NCBI GenBank assembly: GCA_001695595.3
Contig: MBPM02000057.1
Span: forward strand, 1 to 64,000
Reading direction: 5' to 3'
Length of the DNA: 64,000 nucleotides
Origin: Plasmopara viticola
Taxonomy: Eukaryota; Oomycota; Peronosporomycetes; Peronosporales; Peronosporaceae
A program made the position numbers and the translations under genes. A model generated the notes under the pieces. That model did not search any database and had not been told where the DNA came from. It saw nothing but the letters and a program-made list of their open reading frames with translations. This document shows, piece by piece, positions 1 through 10,930 of the stretch (position 1 is its first letter; every line of letters starts with the position of its first letter).

Positions 1-183
1 AATAGGGGCCTCTAACTCCACCAGAATTGGCTGTGCCAGAAACACTTCCCGCGCGTGCAGACACAAACCGCAGATCTCGGTTTCTGTAAGGTTAACCTGT
101 TTGCCAGGGCGCGCACCGCGCACGCTCAGCAGCTTCTCAATGATGCTGTCCACGTCGATGGGATCGAGTCCGGACGACGCCAT
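1..183 (-). CDS. Serine/threonine protein phosphatase PP1 catalytic subunit, N-terminal part (cut by window edge)
   Basis: Reading the minus strand from the ATG at 183-181 gives 61 codons that stay open to the window edge. The translation contains [17 protein letters not shown], then [10 protein letters not shown] and [12 protein letters not shown]. These are the N-terminal helices that precede the first metal-binding motif (GDxHG) in PP1 catalytic subunits. The metal ligands and active site lie outside the window. PP1 dephosphorylates Ser/Thr residues and is directed by regulatory subunits in cytosol and nucleus. The gene is divergent from the one starting near 793, with about 600 bp between them. 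No intron is visible in this part. The family call is firm because the sequence follows the conserved PP1 N-terminus almost residue by residue. PP2A and PP2B are excluded by the [13 protein letters not shown] block. Confidence 0.93.
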   Translation of the reverse strand, partial: MASSGLDPIDVDSIIEKLLSVRGARPGKQVNLTETEICGLCLHAREVFLAQPILVELEAPI

Positions 184-792
184 AGTTCTTACTTGTAAGT
201 TTTGTGCCTTTCTTTTAAGACGTCCGCGCCAGTCTCCCCCTCGCCCTGGATGTTTCGTGTAACGTCTTGCAATTGGATAATATTTAGAAATTAGGTAAAA
301 ACGCCCGAGTCGAGAAGTGGAAGTACAGCTGTTGGTACCATCTTGCTGGTCACTATTTATCCGACTATATTCCATTTTTTGCGTAGTGTCTTGTCGGCGA
401 TTCTTCATTAATGTAAGTAATTCCAGACAACCATGTGATTTGCTCTCGTTTGAGAAATTGCGTAAATCGCCAAGTTCTTGAAACTACAAGTTTACTAAGT
501 TTTGGCGGACGCAGTGGCTTATGGCTAAATTTATTTGATAAAATCAGTTTTTCGATCTGCGATAAACTCCGGTCAAAGTATCAAGTTTGTAGCTACGATT
601 TTTTCGAGCCAATCCCATAAGCGGGTGTAGCACTTATTGTACATACCCTGTTCATAACGATAGAAATCAGTTCTAAAATATTAGTACGTGCTCGGTCTTT
701 TTCCTCCACCTGAAAAAGAATCTCGTTGTCGCGTCGTTTCTCTCTCGGTGATGGGCATATTGCAGGTGACCGAGCAATATTTCGCAATCTGC
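184..792. other. Divergent intergenic region between the PP1 gene and the next gene
   Basis: About 600 bp separate the two divergent start codons, so both promoters should lie here. I see no clear TATA box or repeat. The region is AT-rich in its middle part and has no credible coding sequence. Confidence 0.5.
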
Positions 793-1236
793 ATGTCTTG
801 GAGCAGTAACCAGAAGCTGGTGTCACGCAGCCTTGTGCGCCGCCCACTGCGATTCGCGTCGCCCGCCAAAGAGACGCAATATCGCGCTGAGATGGACCAC
901 GTTCAGCAATTCATCAGCGCGCAGGTTGGTGGACTTGATGAGGTCTCGAGCCAATTGTTGGGCGTGCATGATAGTCGTTCGCGCTTTTACTACGAGGAGA
1001 TCCAGGACTTTTTGGAGCGCAAGCAGCAGCATGAACAGCAACAATATAAACAACAGAATGTTCAGCGAACCACTGAGCGCGTGCTGATCCGCGGCCTTGA
1101 CGAGTATTTAAATGAGTTGGATCCGAGCTTATTTGAGTACGCACCTACGATGCCCAAGCGTTTAGTTGTTACCAACCTACCGGTGCACAGTAGCTACATT
1201 CGTCGAAAGCAAGAGGAAGCTACGCTGCCCGTCTGA
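793..1236 (+). CDS. Small uncharacterised protein, possibly mitochondrial
   Basis: This open frame encodes 147 residues from the ATG at 793 and ends in TGA at 1234-1236. The frame is open further upstream, and ATGs at 688 and 751 are alternative starts. I chose 793 because the protein then begins with an Arg/Ser-rich, acid-free stretch (RSLVRRPLRF) that looks like a mitochondrial presequence. The middle is predicted to be helical and rich in Glu and Gln, with a Q-rich run around residues 76-92 (QQHEQQQYKQQ). I do not recognise the family and see no catalytic motif. Base composition and codon choice (GC-rich third positions) contrast with the AT-rich desert that follows, which supports real coding. 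It is transcribed away from the PP1 gene. Confidence 0.55.
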   Translation: MSWSSNQKLVSRSLVRRPLRFASPAKETQYRAEMDHVQQFISAQVGGLDEVSSQLLGVHDSRSRFYYEEIQDFLERKQQHEQQQYKQQNVQRTTERVLIRGLDEYLNELDPSLFEYAPTMPKRLVVTNLPVHSSYIRRKQEEATLPV

Positions 1237-4200
1237 GGGCTAAATATCAAGCTGTCGAGGCTGATCGCTGCGTAGCACTACCATTGTCCTGGGGGGGCCC
1301 TTTCAAGCGTTTGCGAGTCATGTGAGTGGGAGCAGACGCACGCGCTGGATGCAGGCGCGTGAAGATCGGTGACCATTCTTAAAATCATATCAATACATTA
1401 AGTAATTTATCTATAACCTATAATATTCTCGGTATTTTACGATGGTTTTTTCTAGAGTAAGCGTACCCATCAGCTATTCTACTGATGACATGCCAAAAAG
1501 TGTAATAAAATTTGTACAACTGATGACATGACAATACGCGCATTATTGAGATCCACGGCTAGATTTGTTTAGTGCATGAATGGGAGCGTTTGAAACTGAT
1601 AGGGTGATCGCGATCCACGTTTTTGCTGTTGTAACAGTGACTGGCGCGCAACTTTACTGCACGAATTAGATGCTGTGACGCATTACGTAATTTACTGATC
1701 GAGAACTCACATTTGTATACCTTAAATGACTCCTACAAAACGATCAATCTCGCGTCAAGCAGTCAAGTAGTCACGTCAAAATAAACAACTCGTTAGATTT
1801 GCAAAGTTTGTATAAATCCTGCTATCAGTCTGTACGCTAAGCTTCACTTTCTGTCATATAAATTGCGATGGCAATGGCAAATATGCAGTAAGGGTCAGCT
1901 GTGCATTGCTTTGCAGCGATGCCAGAAAAAGTCTCGCCATTTTTTAGCATGCGGCTTTCGAACGATGGCACCTACAATCTAAAGGCTCATGAAGCGCGAG
2001 CTCGCCGAAGCAAGGCGAGTAGCAACGACTCTTCCACTCGCATCGCAGACCTATTGTGTCAAGACAGAGACTCTTCTGTACTTTCAAAGAGCTCGATACT
2101 GTTATCTTTTAAGCAACAGCTCTACAAAACGGATCTTGCAATTTCTACAAGGATAAATAAGCAAGAAAGATTGTCTCATCTTCCCGCTTTATCAATAAGG
2201 CCATAGTATGATGGTTTTAGCAGCCCTAATGCGGTCCCAACACTAAAGAGTATTTAAAATGACCTTCTGGAAACCGCCACAGACTAAACTACACATGTAG
2301 ACAAATAAACCAAGGTAAATTTGCCGTGTGTATATATAACTATGTTCAAAAGATATGCTACTTGGTTTTGTATTTTTGTCGTGTGCTTCATTGACGTGGC
2401 TTTGCAAGTTCTGATCTCGACGTGCGAGATTCACTTCATCGCTGCCTTTCCCTTTGAAGTTGTCTATGGTTCGTGCCGTTGGCATCATCGCCAATCTAAC
2501 TAAATCGAGCACCTTTAAAATTCTATGAAAATTGCATCAGTCCACGGCTGTGTGCGTGATAATAGCCAAAAACAATGCAGCATAGAGGGTCCATGTGGCA
2601 ACACGTCGCTATTGGCATAATGGTCATTACGCCATATAATCACGCTATCCCAAAGATACATATGCTTCAAAATTTCCATAGAAAAAAATGTTACATAGCT
2701 GCAGACCAGAAGTCAGGGTCAGCTGTCCTATAATCATTAGATTTCAAGAGATAAAAATCCGCAGGAGCTTTTCTTTACATATCACTTCCCAATCTGCTAG
2801 TAGCAACAAAAACTTTGTCTCTCTTGCCGACATCGGCGCGCTCGCCGCCCAATCCCCGGTTAATAATTAACCTATAAAAAAGCTTTTTCCGCGCCTGTGC
2901 TAAGTTCAGGGCACCCAGTAGCTGAAGTAGAGCTCCGAAAATTCATTCACCTGCACTTCTCTCCCATACACATAAACGCACTCACGCAGGCTGCTTAGAG
3001 CAACAAGAAGAATCTCGAGATTCACACTCAAATGAAAGGCGATGTATTGTTCAACCGTTCGGTCCAGTTAAGCTGGCTAAGGTATCACCTGGATGGAGAG
3101 AGATGCGTTGACCTCTTTAAATAGTGTATGCTATGTTCAAAGCACGGTCGATAGGAGAGTCTCGCACGATTGCGAATGCTTTGAACTCTACATCTACCAT
3201 TCATTACGTCCAAGGGCGAGGGCGAGTTTGCTCGTGCTTTAACTTTTACCCTTCTTAAATGCGGCAAAGAAATCGTGCCGTGGTCAGAGCCCCTGCTCGA
3301 CCTTTTTGATGAATGCGGGAGCCGCTCTATTCTCGAGCTGTCTGTTCTACGACTTCGATCGGATGTGGTTCGTTAACAATACCTTCGAAAACCTGCTTGC
3401 AAATAAGATAGATGCTGAATAGTACGACATCAACTTATTGCCGTATCAAAAACCTTGGGAGACCTGACATGCGCGCGAGGGAACCTCTCCACACCCATGT
3501 CCGACCTTTTGCGTCAAGATTATGGCTGGTAAGTGGCTTTAAACTTCATACTTTTAGCGCTCTTTGCGTGCCAAACTAAGCTTAAAACGTCTTGACCGAG
3601 CCAAGGTTGGCACTTTACTCAAGATGAAGCGCACTTGCTTGAATTTACCTGGTGTATGGAAGCTAAACTTCGTCGTAAATGCGATAGTTCAATATTCGGC
3701 AAAGGGCACGATAGACAGTAATAACACGAAAACCGTTGTTTTTTCTACGTTTTTAGCATCACTTAAAGTACTTAAGGCTTTTTGCATATTCGTTTTGTAG
3801 CACCAACAGCTCAAAGGCAGCTTCAACCCTTTTAGCGAAAGGCCCTGGCGACTTTTAATGCTGCAAGGTCTCAAGCGTTTTTTCCGCGAAAAAGTGCGTG
3901 ATCTTTGTCTGCTTCGTAATCAAGCGACCAGATACTTCAACAAATTGAGAACAAGTTCGGCCAGTAAAACCCCATCTCACCAATTGCGCGCTCCGATTGA
4001 TGTGCAAAAACAAGCTGTATGCGGATTTGCGCGCCCATGATCTTAATCCTCGGATAGTAGTCGTAAATTGAAATGTACGCACGGATCTTTAGTAATCTCC
4101 TCACTCTGTAAGACTATTGAGGGCCCTGCATAGTACCGGCGATGGCTCACGTGCTACCTTCACAAGTACACAGAAGGTTACACAAACTTGACCCTAAGAT

Positions 4201-5722
4201 TGTCCTCTTTGCTAAACAAAACACATTGGCTTTCAAAGCATTAAGGAACCTTCGCTGTGATCAAGCTTGCTTTGGACTGCATTACTGACCCTTCTATACA
4301 TTACAAAGATATCAAACCTCTAGCGACTTTTCAGCGAGTGTTACCCCACGCACTTTTCATAAGGGCCTTAAGCGTGTCGTGAAACAATAAGGGGCAATAG
4401 AAAACGGCTGAACGACGACCGGAAAATTCGCCCTGATCATTTTTCAAAATTTATTGCTAAAGATTTTTTTAAACATATTTCTCACAACGTATGGCTTCAC
4501 AATTATGACTTTTCACTAAGTAGTATACTGCAGGCCCTTTAAAACTTGTATTTAAGACATTATTCTGACTTATTTGATCTGTCGCGACCCCGCGATTTTA
4601 ACAGCGACGACTATGATAAACGACCAGTGCGCTGTGTTTAGCCACCAATATTAATAGTTGTTTGCGTGACGATATCGTGGATGTCTTTATGGATTTCCTT
4701 TCTTACACCAGACTTGCAGAACTTGAATGGCGTGGTAAGCACAAAAAAGCGAACTATGATCGGAAGTTGCGCTCTGAACGGTCCTCATCTGAGGTACTCA
4801 TTAAGCTTCAGCTTTAAACCCGCCATCTTAACTAATGAAAGTACCTAGCTCCTACAAATATCACAGCAGTCCCGCCGATAGGAAAACTTGGCTTCCAAAA
4901 ATCGTATAGGGCTCTCGTGTGCGACTTAAATGATTGAGTCCTTTGAAATGAAAGTATGAGCGGATGTCAGCGCAAAATACTTAATTGCTACAAGCACACC
5001 GCAATTGCTGCTCGTCTTCTCACAAGCATAAAGCCCTGATGTAAAACCCATTTTCGGTATTCTGCCGAGCAACCAAATAGCATGCGCGTGATTCTCTTCG
5101 AGTACCCTCACAGCAAAATCTGAATAAATTGCGATTCTTAGTTCGGTAGCGGTGGAGACACATCGATTTTGTTTTTTGACTTCTTTTCATGGCGTTGAAT
5201 ACAAGAGAATCCAATTGTTCCGCAATCTTGGATTCGTGTCAGAGGTTTGCTGCTTCCAAATTTAGCAGCGGTCATATGGTAGGATGGGCCAATTGCGTGC
5301 TAAAAGCCGTGCTTTGCACTTATTGCGCCCTCTTTGCTGTAGCTTTAAAGTGATAAGAAAGAGATTTGTGCTCTATCATGAGGCTGGTGTTGTATTTTTT
5401 GTCGACAAAGCGCAAGCGTAAAGTGCAGGTATGCGACTAATTTCACTACGCACAACACGTGTTACAGGCAATGCTTGCAAAACGCTGATCCCGGATCGCA
5501 ACGGCCTCTTGCTGGAGCATCATGTAATCAACAAAAAGTCTGAAACTAGAGATAGCCGCGCGCTTTTAAAGCGTATTTTCTTCAAAATGTGCATGTAGTT
5601 AACTTCGGCAATCAAGACGAGCTGAAAAGTCTGCTCTCGAATCCGCTGTACGCTTTCTACACAAGTAAAACACCTGGATGTGAGATGTGCAGTTTAATAT
5701 TATCAAATAGAAATTCAAATAG
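1237..5722. other. Gene-poor region, no recognisable gene
   Basis: Only short open frames (100 codons or fewer) occur, in AT-rich sequence, and none has a recognisable motif. A TATA-like box at 2873-2879 and an Inr-like TCATTC at 2943-2948 precede a 30-codon open frame (3032-3124). This could be the leftover 5' end of a dead gene. Confidence 0.5.
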
Positions 5723-6069
5723 ACATGGGAAGAGCTTTGGAAAAGGTTGGGGTGACGCCCTCCTTCCAAGCGCGGGGGCTAAATGCTCGCGCGCTTCGGG
5801 CAGGTGCTCTCGGGCATCTGCAGGTCTCTAACGAGTCTCACCCTCGACGCGACGGTCTCCAGCACCGGGCGCCACCTGGGTCTTACCAAGTCAGAGCTAA
5901 GCAAAATAATGGAAGACCCTCACGACCTCGGTTCTGGATGCACTGCCCGCCGAACGAGACCCGACGTATGCGAACACCACTCTATGCCGTGGACTAGCCG
6001 GACTGAGCCTAGCACGTGCATAACTTAGCAACGCGATAACGTAATACAACAACAGCAACATGGGAAGAG
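5723..6069. mobile_element. Short retroposon (SINE-like), copy 1, with target-site duplication
   Basis: A GC-rich unit of about 323 bp (5735-6057) sits in AT-rich DNA and is flanked by a perfect 12-bp direct repeat, ACATGGGAAGAG, at 5723-5734 and 6058-6069. The unit ends in a simple-sequence tail (AATACAACAACAGCA). A second copy at 54853-55180 is close to identical over most of its length but has a different 14-bp flanking repeat. Different duplications around the same unit show independent insertions. Size, tail and lack of terminal inverted repeats fit a SINE. I could not identify convincing Pol III A and B boxes, so the parent RNA is unknown. The 80-90 codon open frames across it are a by-product of its GC content. 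Confidence 0.75.
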
Positions 6070-9000
6070 AGACAGAAAAGTGCTCGTTCGCCGTCGTTTC
6101 GTATCCATCCTATTTAAAGTTACCCTAAAGAAGGCGTCTTGCTTAGAAATCATTTGCTTGCAAGTTCGATAAATGGTGCATTTCGAAGTTTGCCGGGTAC
6201 GATTCAAAAGATTGTCAAACCACGACATCTTATAAGGACTTCTTATTATTTCAACTCTAATTCGCAACTAATTACTCCCATTGAAATCAGCGGCGACGAT
6301 CAAAGCATTAGCTGCTAGGTTACCTAACACAGCCATAATGCACCTGTAATTGTTTTGATCGATAATGAAATTGGAATATCAATAACATAAATTTCCACAG
6401 TTGCGAGAGATTTGGTCTTTGTAGCTGACTATGTTAAGAGTTTCGTGCTTGAACATTCTGGAATGACGGACTACCCCTTTTGGAAATGAAGTACTAAGAT
6501 GCTGACAAAAACAATTAAGGAGGATTGTCATTTAATCCGGCCCGGAACGGTATAGGTCATTGTCCGTCCGTAGTGTACAGTGTCGAAATAATCTAACATG
6601 TTACGGAAATTCGTATACAGGTTCATTTCTTTACATACAAAACCAGTGGGCTTTCAGCAAATCGTTAAGATGATTCGCTCGTTTTTGTCTTTGTTGGTAA
6701 AAAAGGTATCACCAATAATGATGTAGCCATTGAACTATAGCCGCCATCATACTGACCGTAAGCTTCAAAGCGGCCTACATAAACAATCGCTGAAATGTAA
6801 GGCGATCGACGAGGTCTTCTGTTTTCTGACTCATGCAATTTGTCGTTATCTGAAAGGCCTTATGCGATTAGGTTCACCCGAAAAAAGCGCAAATTTACAG
6901 TCCGAGGCAATGCTGAGAACGTTTTTGAGCTTTCAATGTCGATAGCATATGAAATGCTGCTTCTCGCAAGCATTTCATATGATAACTAAATTCGTCTTTC
7001 AGATCTGAGAAAAAAGAACTTCACATACTTGTACATATGAGACCAGTAATATAACGCCTAAATGACCGCATACTGAAGCATCATGTACATAAGTATACTG
7101 AACTACGGAACTTCGTCGTTATATAATACCGATTTGGGCTAGATTTGCTGGATCTGTCTGCCCTTTTGTAACAACGCAACTTCGACCGCTGTCAAGAAAT
7201 TTGAATTTCAACTCATAAAGATTGAGCCTTTGATTTAAAAATGCATCGAAAGTTCAAGCTCGGCATCCATTCAATATGTTTGATATATTCGTACGTCAAT
7301 CTCAAGTTGACCAACTCGCAATCTGACGTGCGCGAAAGCACGTCAACAATGATCTGAATAGACCACAAAAAACTTAAATCCAGAAAATTTACTCGGATGT
7401 CTGCTTCATGGCAAGGAACACCTTGTCATAAACGGCAAATACCTCTTAGTGATTGGTTAGTGCAAGGAGGCAAACTCATATCGGGTAAAGTTCGAAAGCA
7501 CATCATTCCCATTCACGCTCAAATGTGAGTAGCAGCACGAATCCATGCATCCTTGACTAAATAGAATTGTGGCTAGCAAGTGCAATAGTTCACGGTTGCC
7601 GAAGCACTAGGCATTTCTCCATCCGCTCTGCGAGGCTGATAAAAATTGCCAATGCGTTCGGAAATTGAAAAATCAGACACTAAATCGCCATTGAGTCAAT
7701 GACAAAAGATGCGTACGAGTAGTCACACGCGAACGCGAAAAAGAATTACGATTGTTGATTAGACTCGATTTTGTAGTACAGTTTATCGTTCCGTTGCAAC
7801 CAGAGGCCGGTTCTGGCCGATTTTATATCTTTCGCATTCTTTCTTTACGAAAGCAGGTTACCGAGTGATCCTGTCACAACTGGTAGCATCTACAATTGAT
7901 TTTATCTCGCCCGGATGCGTTGTCTACAGTGTTGATGGCTATGTTTGCCTTATCGAATGCGCATTAAACGTATGTTCTGAGAATCGCGGTTTCGTTTGGA
8001 CCTCGAAGAATTTTTTTTGCACTCTTCTGGAGCCTCAAAGTCAGTGTATTACGTTGTTTGTGCTTTATATACTTCAAAATAAGGCCTAGGTCCTGGTGCC
8101 TCAGGAGCTGATCTATCTAGGCCAATTAATATTTTGATGCCTTAGGTAAATTGGACACCTTCTCTTTTGGAGCAAAGAGATGGAGCTGATCAAGGGGTAA
8201 TTTAATTTCGAACAGATATCGTACGCGCTCTCTTATCTAGATGAATGGGCTAAAAGCTGAGCATACACTTGTAAACTATTAAGTGTTTTTGCTAAAATAA
8301 GATTTATAGAGAACATCAGAAGTGAATAAACATAGATGATGAGCTCTGCCAGCGCCCGACCATCTTCCATGTTGAAAAGATAATCGTAAACTCGATGGAA
8401 CGTTTATGAGCTCATATAGATGACCAATATTATAAAGGGAGCACCTCTTTAAAGCAAGTCAAAAATGATTGCTTTAGGGTACACGCTCGCCTAGTTTTTT
8501 TCTTATGCAAATAGGTCTATCGGAAAATACGATTGAGTCTTTTTTAAATAAGATACTGTTCCATACAAATAAATATCTCCAAAATGTTTAAGTCGGGAAG
8601 TTTATCGGCGTATTGGACACCGTGCCGGTGTCCGTGGATTTGAGGTCTCGTAATCAGTCTTAACTAACTAAAGTGTAAAAAAAAGCCTTCGCTGACACTA
8701 GTATCGGTACATGATATTTGTTTGCCTTGCGGGATGCCGAAGAAGTAGGTCTCGAAAGTGTAAATAAAAACGCGCTCTTTCAACTTACCGTCACCAGTAC
8801 GAGTAAAGCACCCTTTTGGGATAAAGCTTAGGGTAGAATCAAGTCTTCGGTATAGATGTGATACTAATACGTGTCATGGGGACTTGACCTGAAAGGAAAA
8901 ACAAGCAGCGGTAAATTGTTGGCTCTACACGCAAAGGTATAAAATGATAAATCACCTACCATGTTTTAGTAGTCTCCGATGCGTTGCGCTAACCTGCGCG

Positions 9001-9959
9001 TTATTCAACTGTCTGTTGTCTGCCAGAGCGAGCTGATCGATGATCTGCGATAGCAAATGAAGTAAGTTTGTCTCAGCTCGAGTAATTGCATCAACGTTTC
9101 AATAGTTTGAATAGTATTTACTTTCAGGTTTGAGGACTTCGACCGCATGGAGTTAGTTCCGAAGTAATTTGAGCATCAGTACTCATGTGTGATTATCTAT
9201 GGACCTTGATGGTATCTTTCGGGACATGACTAGAGAAATTGTAAGCGTACAAGTGATCAGTGCGGCAAGGTCATAAGCGTAATCCGCCCAATTATGCTGC
9301 GTAGAGCTTTACTTTTACTCACTATGCTTTCACCTATGTTTTGCGGACAGCTTTTCCTAAAAAAAGCTCGAGTATTTAGATGCTTGGAAATAGATGAGAT
9401 GTATGTTATGCTTTCGCTGGTAATACAAACTAAGGAAAAAGCTTATGAAGCCAATATAATAAGAGACGAACATAGCTTTACAACAAGCGGATAGCAATCC
9501 TTTCAAGCGAGCGAAATCGGCAGCTCTACTGTAGAGTAAGTACACTTCAAAAAAAAGCGTGTTAAAGCTTTTTGAAACGCAAGGAACCTAATGTTATTTA
9601 GTTATGGCTGAGTTGAACGCCGCAAAATTATAGGATGTGGCTTTCGATGAGTTAATACACCCATGAAGATATATACACTCCCGCCATTTTTCGACGCCGA
9701 TGAACTTCCATTAGCAGCGGACGCTGCATTCTAGCGTGGAGTCCTCTCGGGATGCTAAAACTGATATGTAGTCAATTAAAGCAATCAGATGGTGTCCGCA
9801 TATCTGCGCCAATTTTTCTCTTGAATTACGTTACCACTGCAACTTTACTCGCTTGTGGAAACCCTAAACTACCATACTGGTGGAGCTATGTTACCAAATT
9901 TAGATTGCTATCTCAAGCGTCTTTGGCAGTCGGTAATATTAGCGAAATTTGGTCACTAG
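6070..9959. other. Gene-poor AT-rich region
   Basis: No open frame above 75 codons and no recognised motif. The only clear structure is the hairpin at 6946-6981. Confidence 0.5.
6946..6981. repeat. Perfect 13-bp inverted repeat with 10-nt loop
   Basis: CATATGAAATGCT at 6946-6958 is mirrored by AGCATTTCATATG at 6969-6981. No neighbouring gene needs a terminator here. Confidence 0.7.
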
Positions 9960-10930
9960 CTTATAAAAGCTTTAAAAACGTCGTCACGTGTACCTTAGTG
10001 GAGATATCAGTACCTTTGATTTCAGGTAGACGAGCGAGGTATGAGATTGACCCCATGCCAGTGCAAAATACTGTGTCAATAGGAAATGGCCACTGCCACG
10101 AGAGCAGTACGAGCTCTTGATACCCTCTTCGCTGAAAAGGCTAAGAACGACCTGTCACAGGAGTCGAATGCTTTGCTTTCTTCGTGCACTTAATGATATA
10201 TGGCGACTAATTGATGCTTATGATGGTTGTGTACTATGGTATGGTACCTGCACAAAAATCTGCCACAAGAAAAAAAGTTCTGCTTAACAAGATTTGGTTG
10301 TACGTTGTGCGGTGCACTATATTTAAAGATGGCTGCCAAAAAAGAGAAAGAGGAAGTCAGAAAGACGAAAAATAGCACTAACGCCTGCGATTGGAGTGGT
10401 AGGTGATGCCACAAGGGCTATCAAACGCATCAGTCGCTTTTTCACGCAATTGTTTGCCATTACAGGCTTCTATCTATACTATGACGATATATCTGTTTAT
10501 GGCCTCTGTTAAGGATATCCGTCAGCCCTAAACTTGTGTCTAGGGCTCTGACGTTTATTGAACTACATGCCAACATCGACAAATGTATCTTTGCGGCAGA
10601 GGAGAGTTTTTACTGCTTTGTAAGCAGCCGTGCAACTTAAGATGATTTTGGAAGAATAAATCGTTTGGTCTTTGCCTACGTCATGTTTGGAAAAGGCCTT
10701 AAAATGTGGGCAACCTAGCTAATTATTCGCACAAGGAAGCTGCTGAGTTTGCGAGTATCACAAAGCCTTTGTCCGATTAATTGTAGACTGTCACTTGATG
10801 ATGATATGCGAAAGAGCTCAGTGTGCTTTTATCATCAAGGTAAACCTCTACAAGGCTTTGTTCTAGGTTTACCAGACACAAAGAAGCCGCTGAGCGTCGT
10901 TCAAGACGCTGTCGACTATGCATTGGATGT
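9960..10930 (+). mobile_element. Decayed Ty3/gypsy pol, copy A (reverse transcriptase and RNase H part)
   Basis: Successive motifs of a Ty3/gypsy polyprotein appear in order on the plus strand but in shifting frames with stops. RARYEID at about 10034 is the segment before the reverse transcriptase. WPLPREQ follows near 10090, then VMPQGLSNA at 10403-10429, the catalytic-site remnant YYDDIS from 10477 (family usual YFDD or YLDD), LHANIDKCIFAAEES at about 10563-10607, and the RNase H start GLPDTKKPLSVV at about 10866. The spacing is close to that of an intact element, so this is a nearly full-length RT-RNase H segment broken by point mutations and frameshifts. Gag, protease and integrase parts and long terminal repeats were not recognised around it. 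Confidence 0.8.

Noticed and set aside
5589..6028. 80-90 codon frames through the short retroposon
   Set aside because: They exist in the second copy only because the GC-rich unit lacks stops, and they start or end in flanking DNA that differs between copies.
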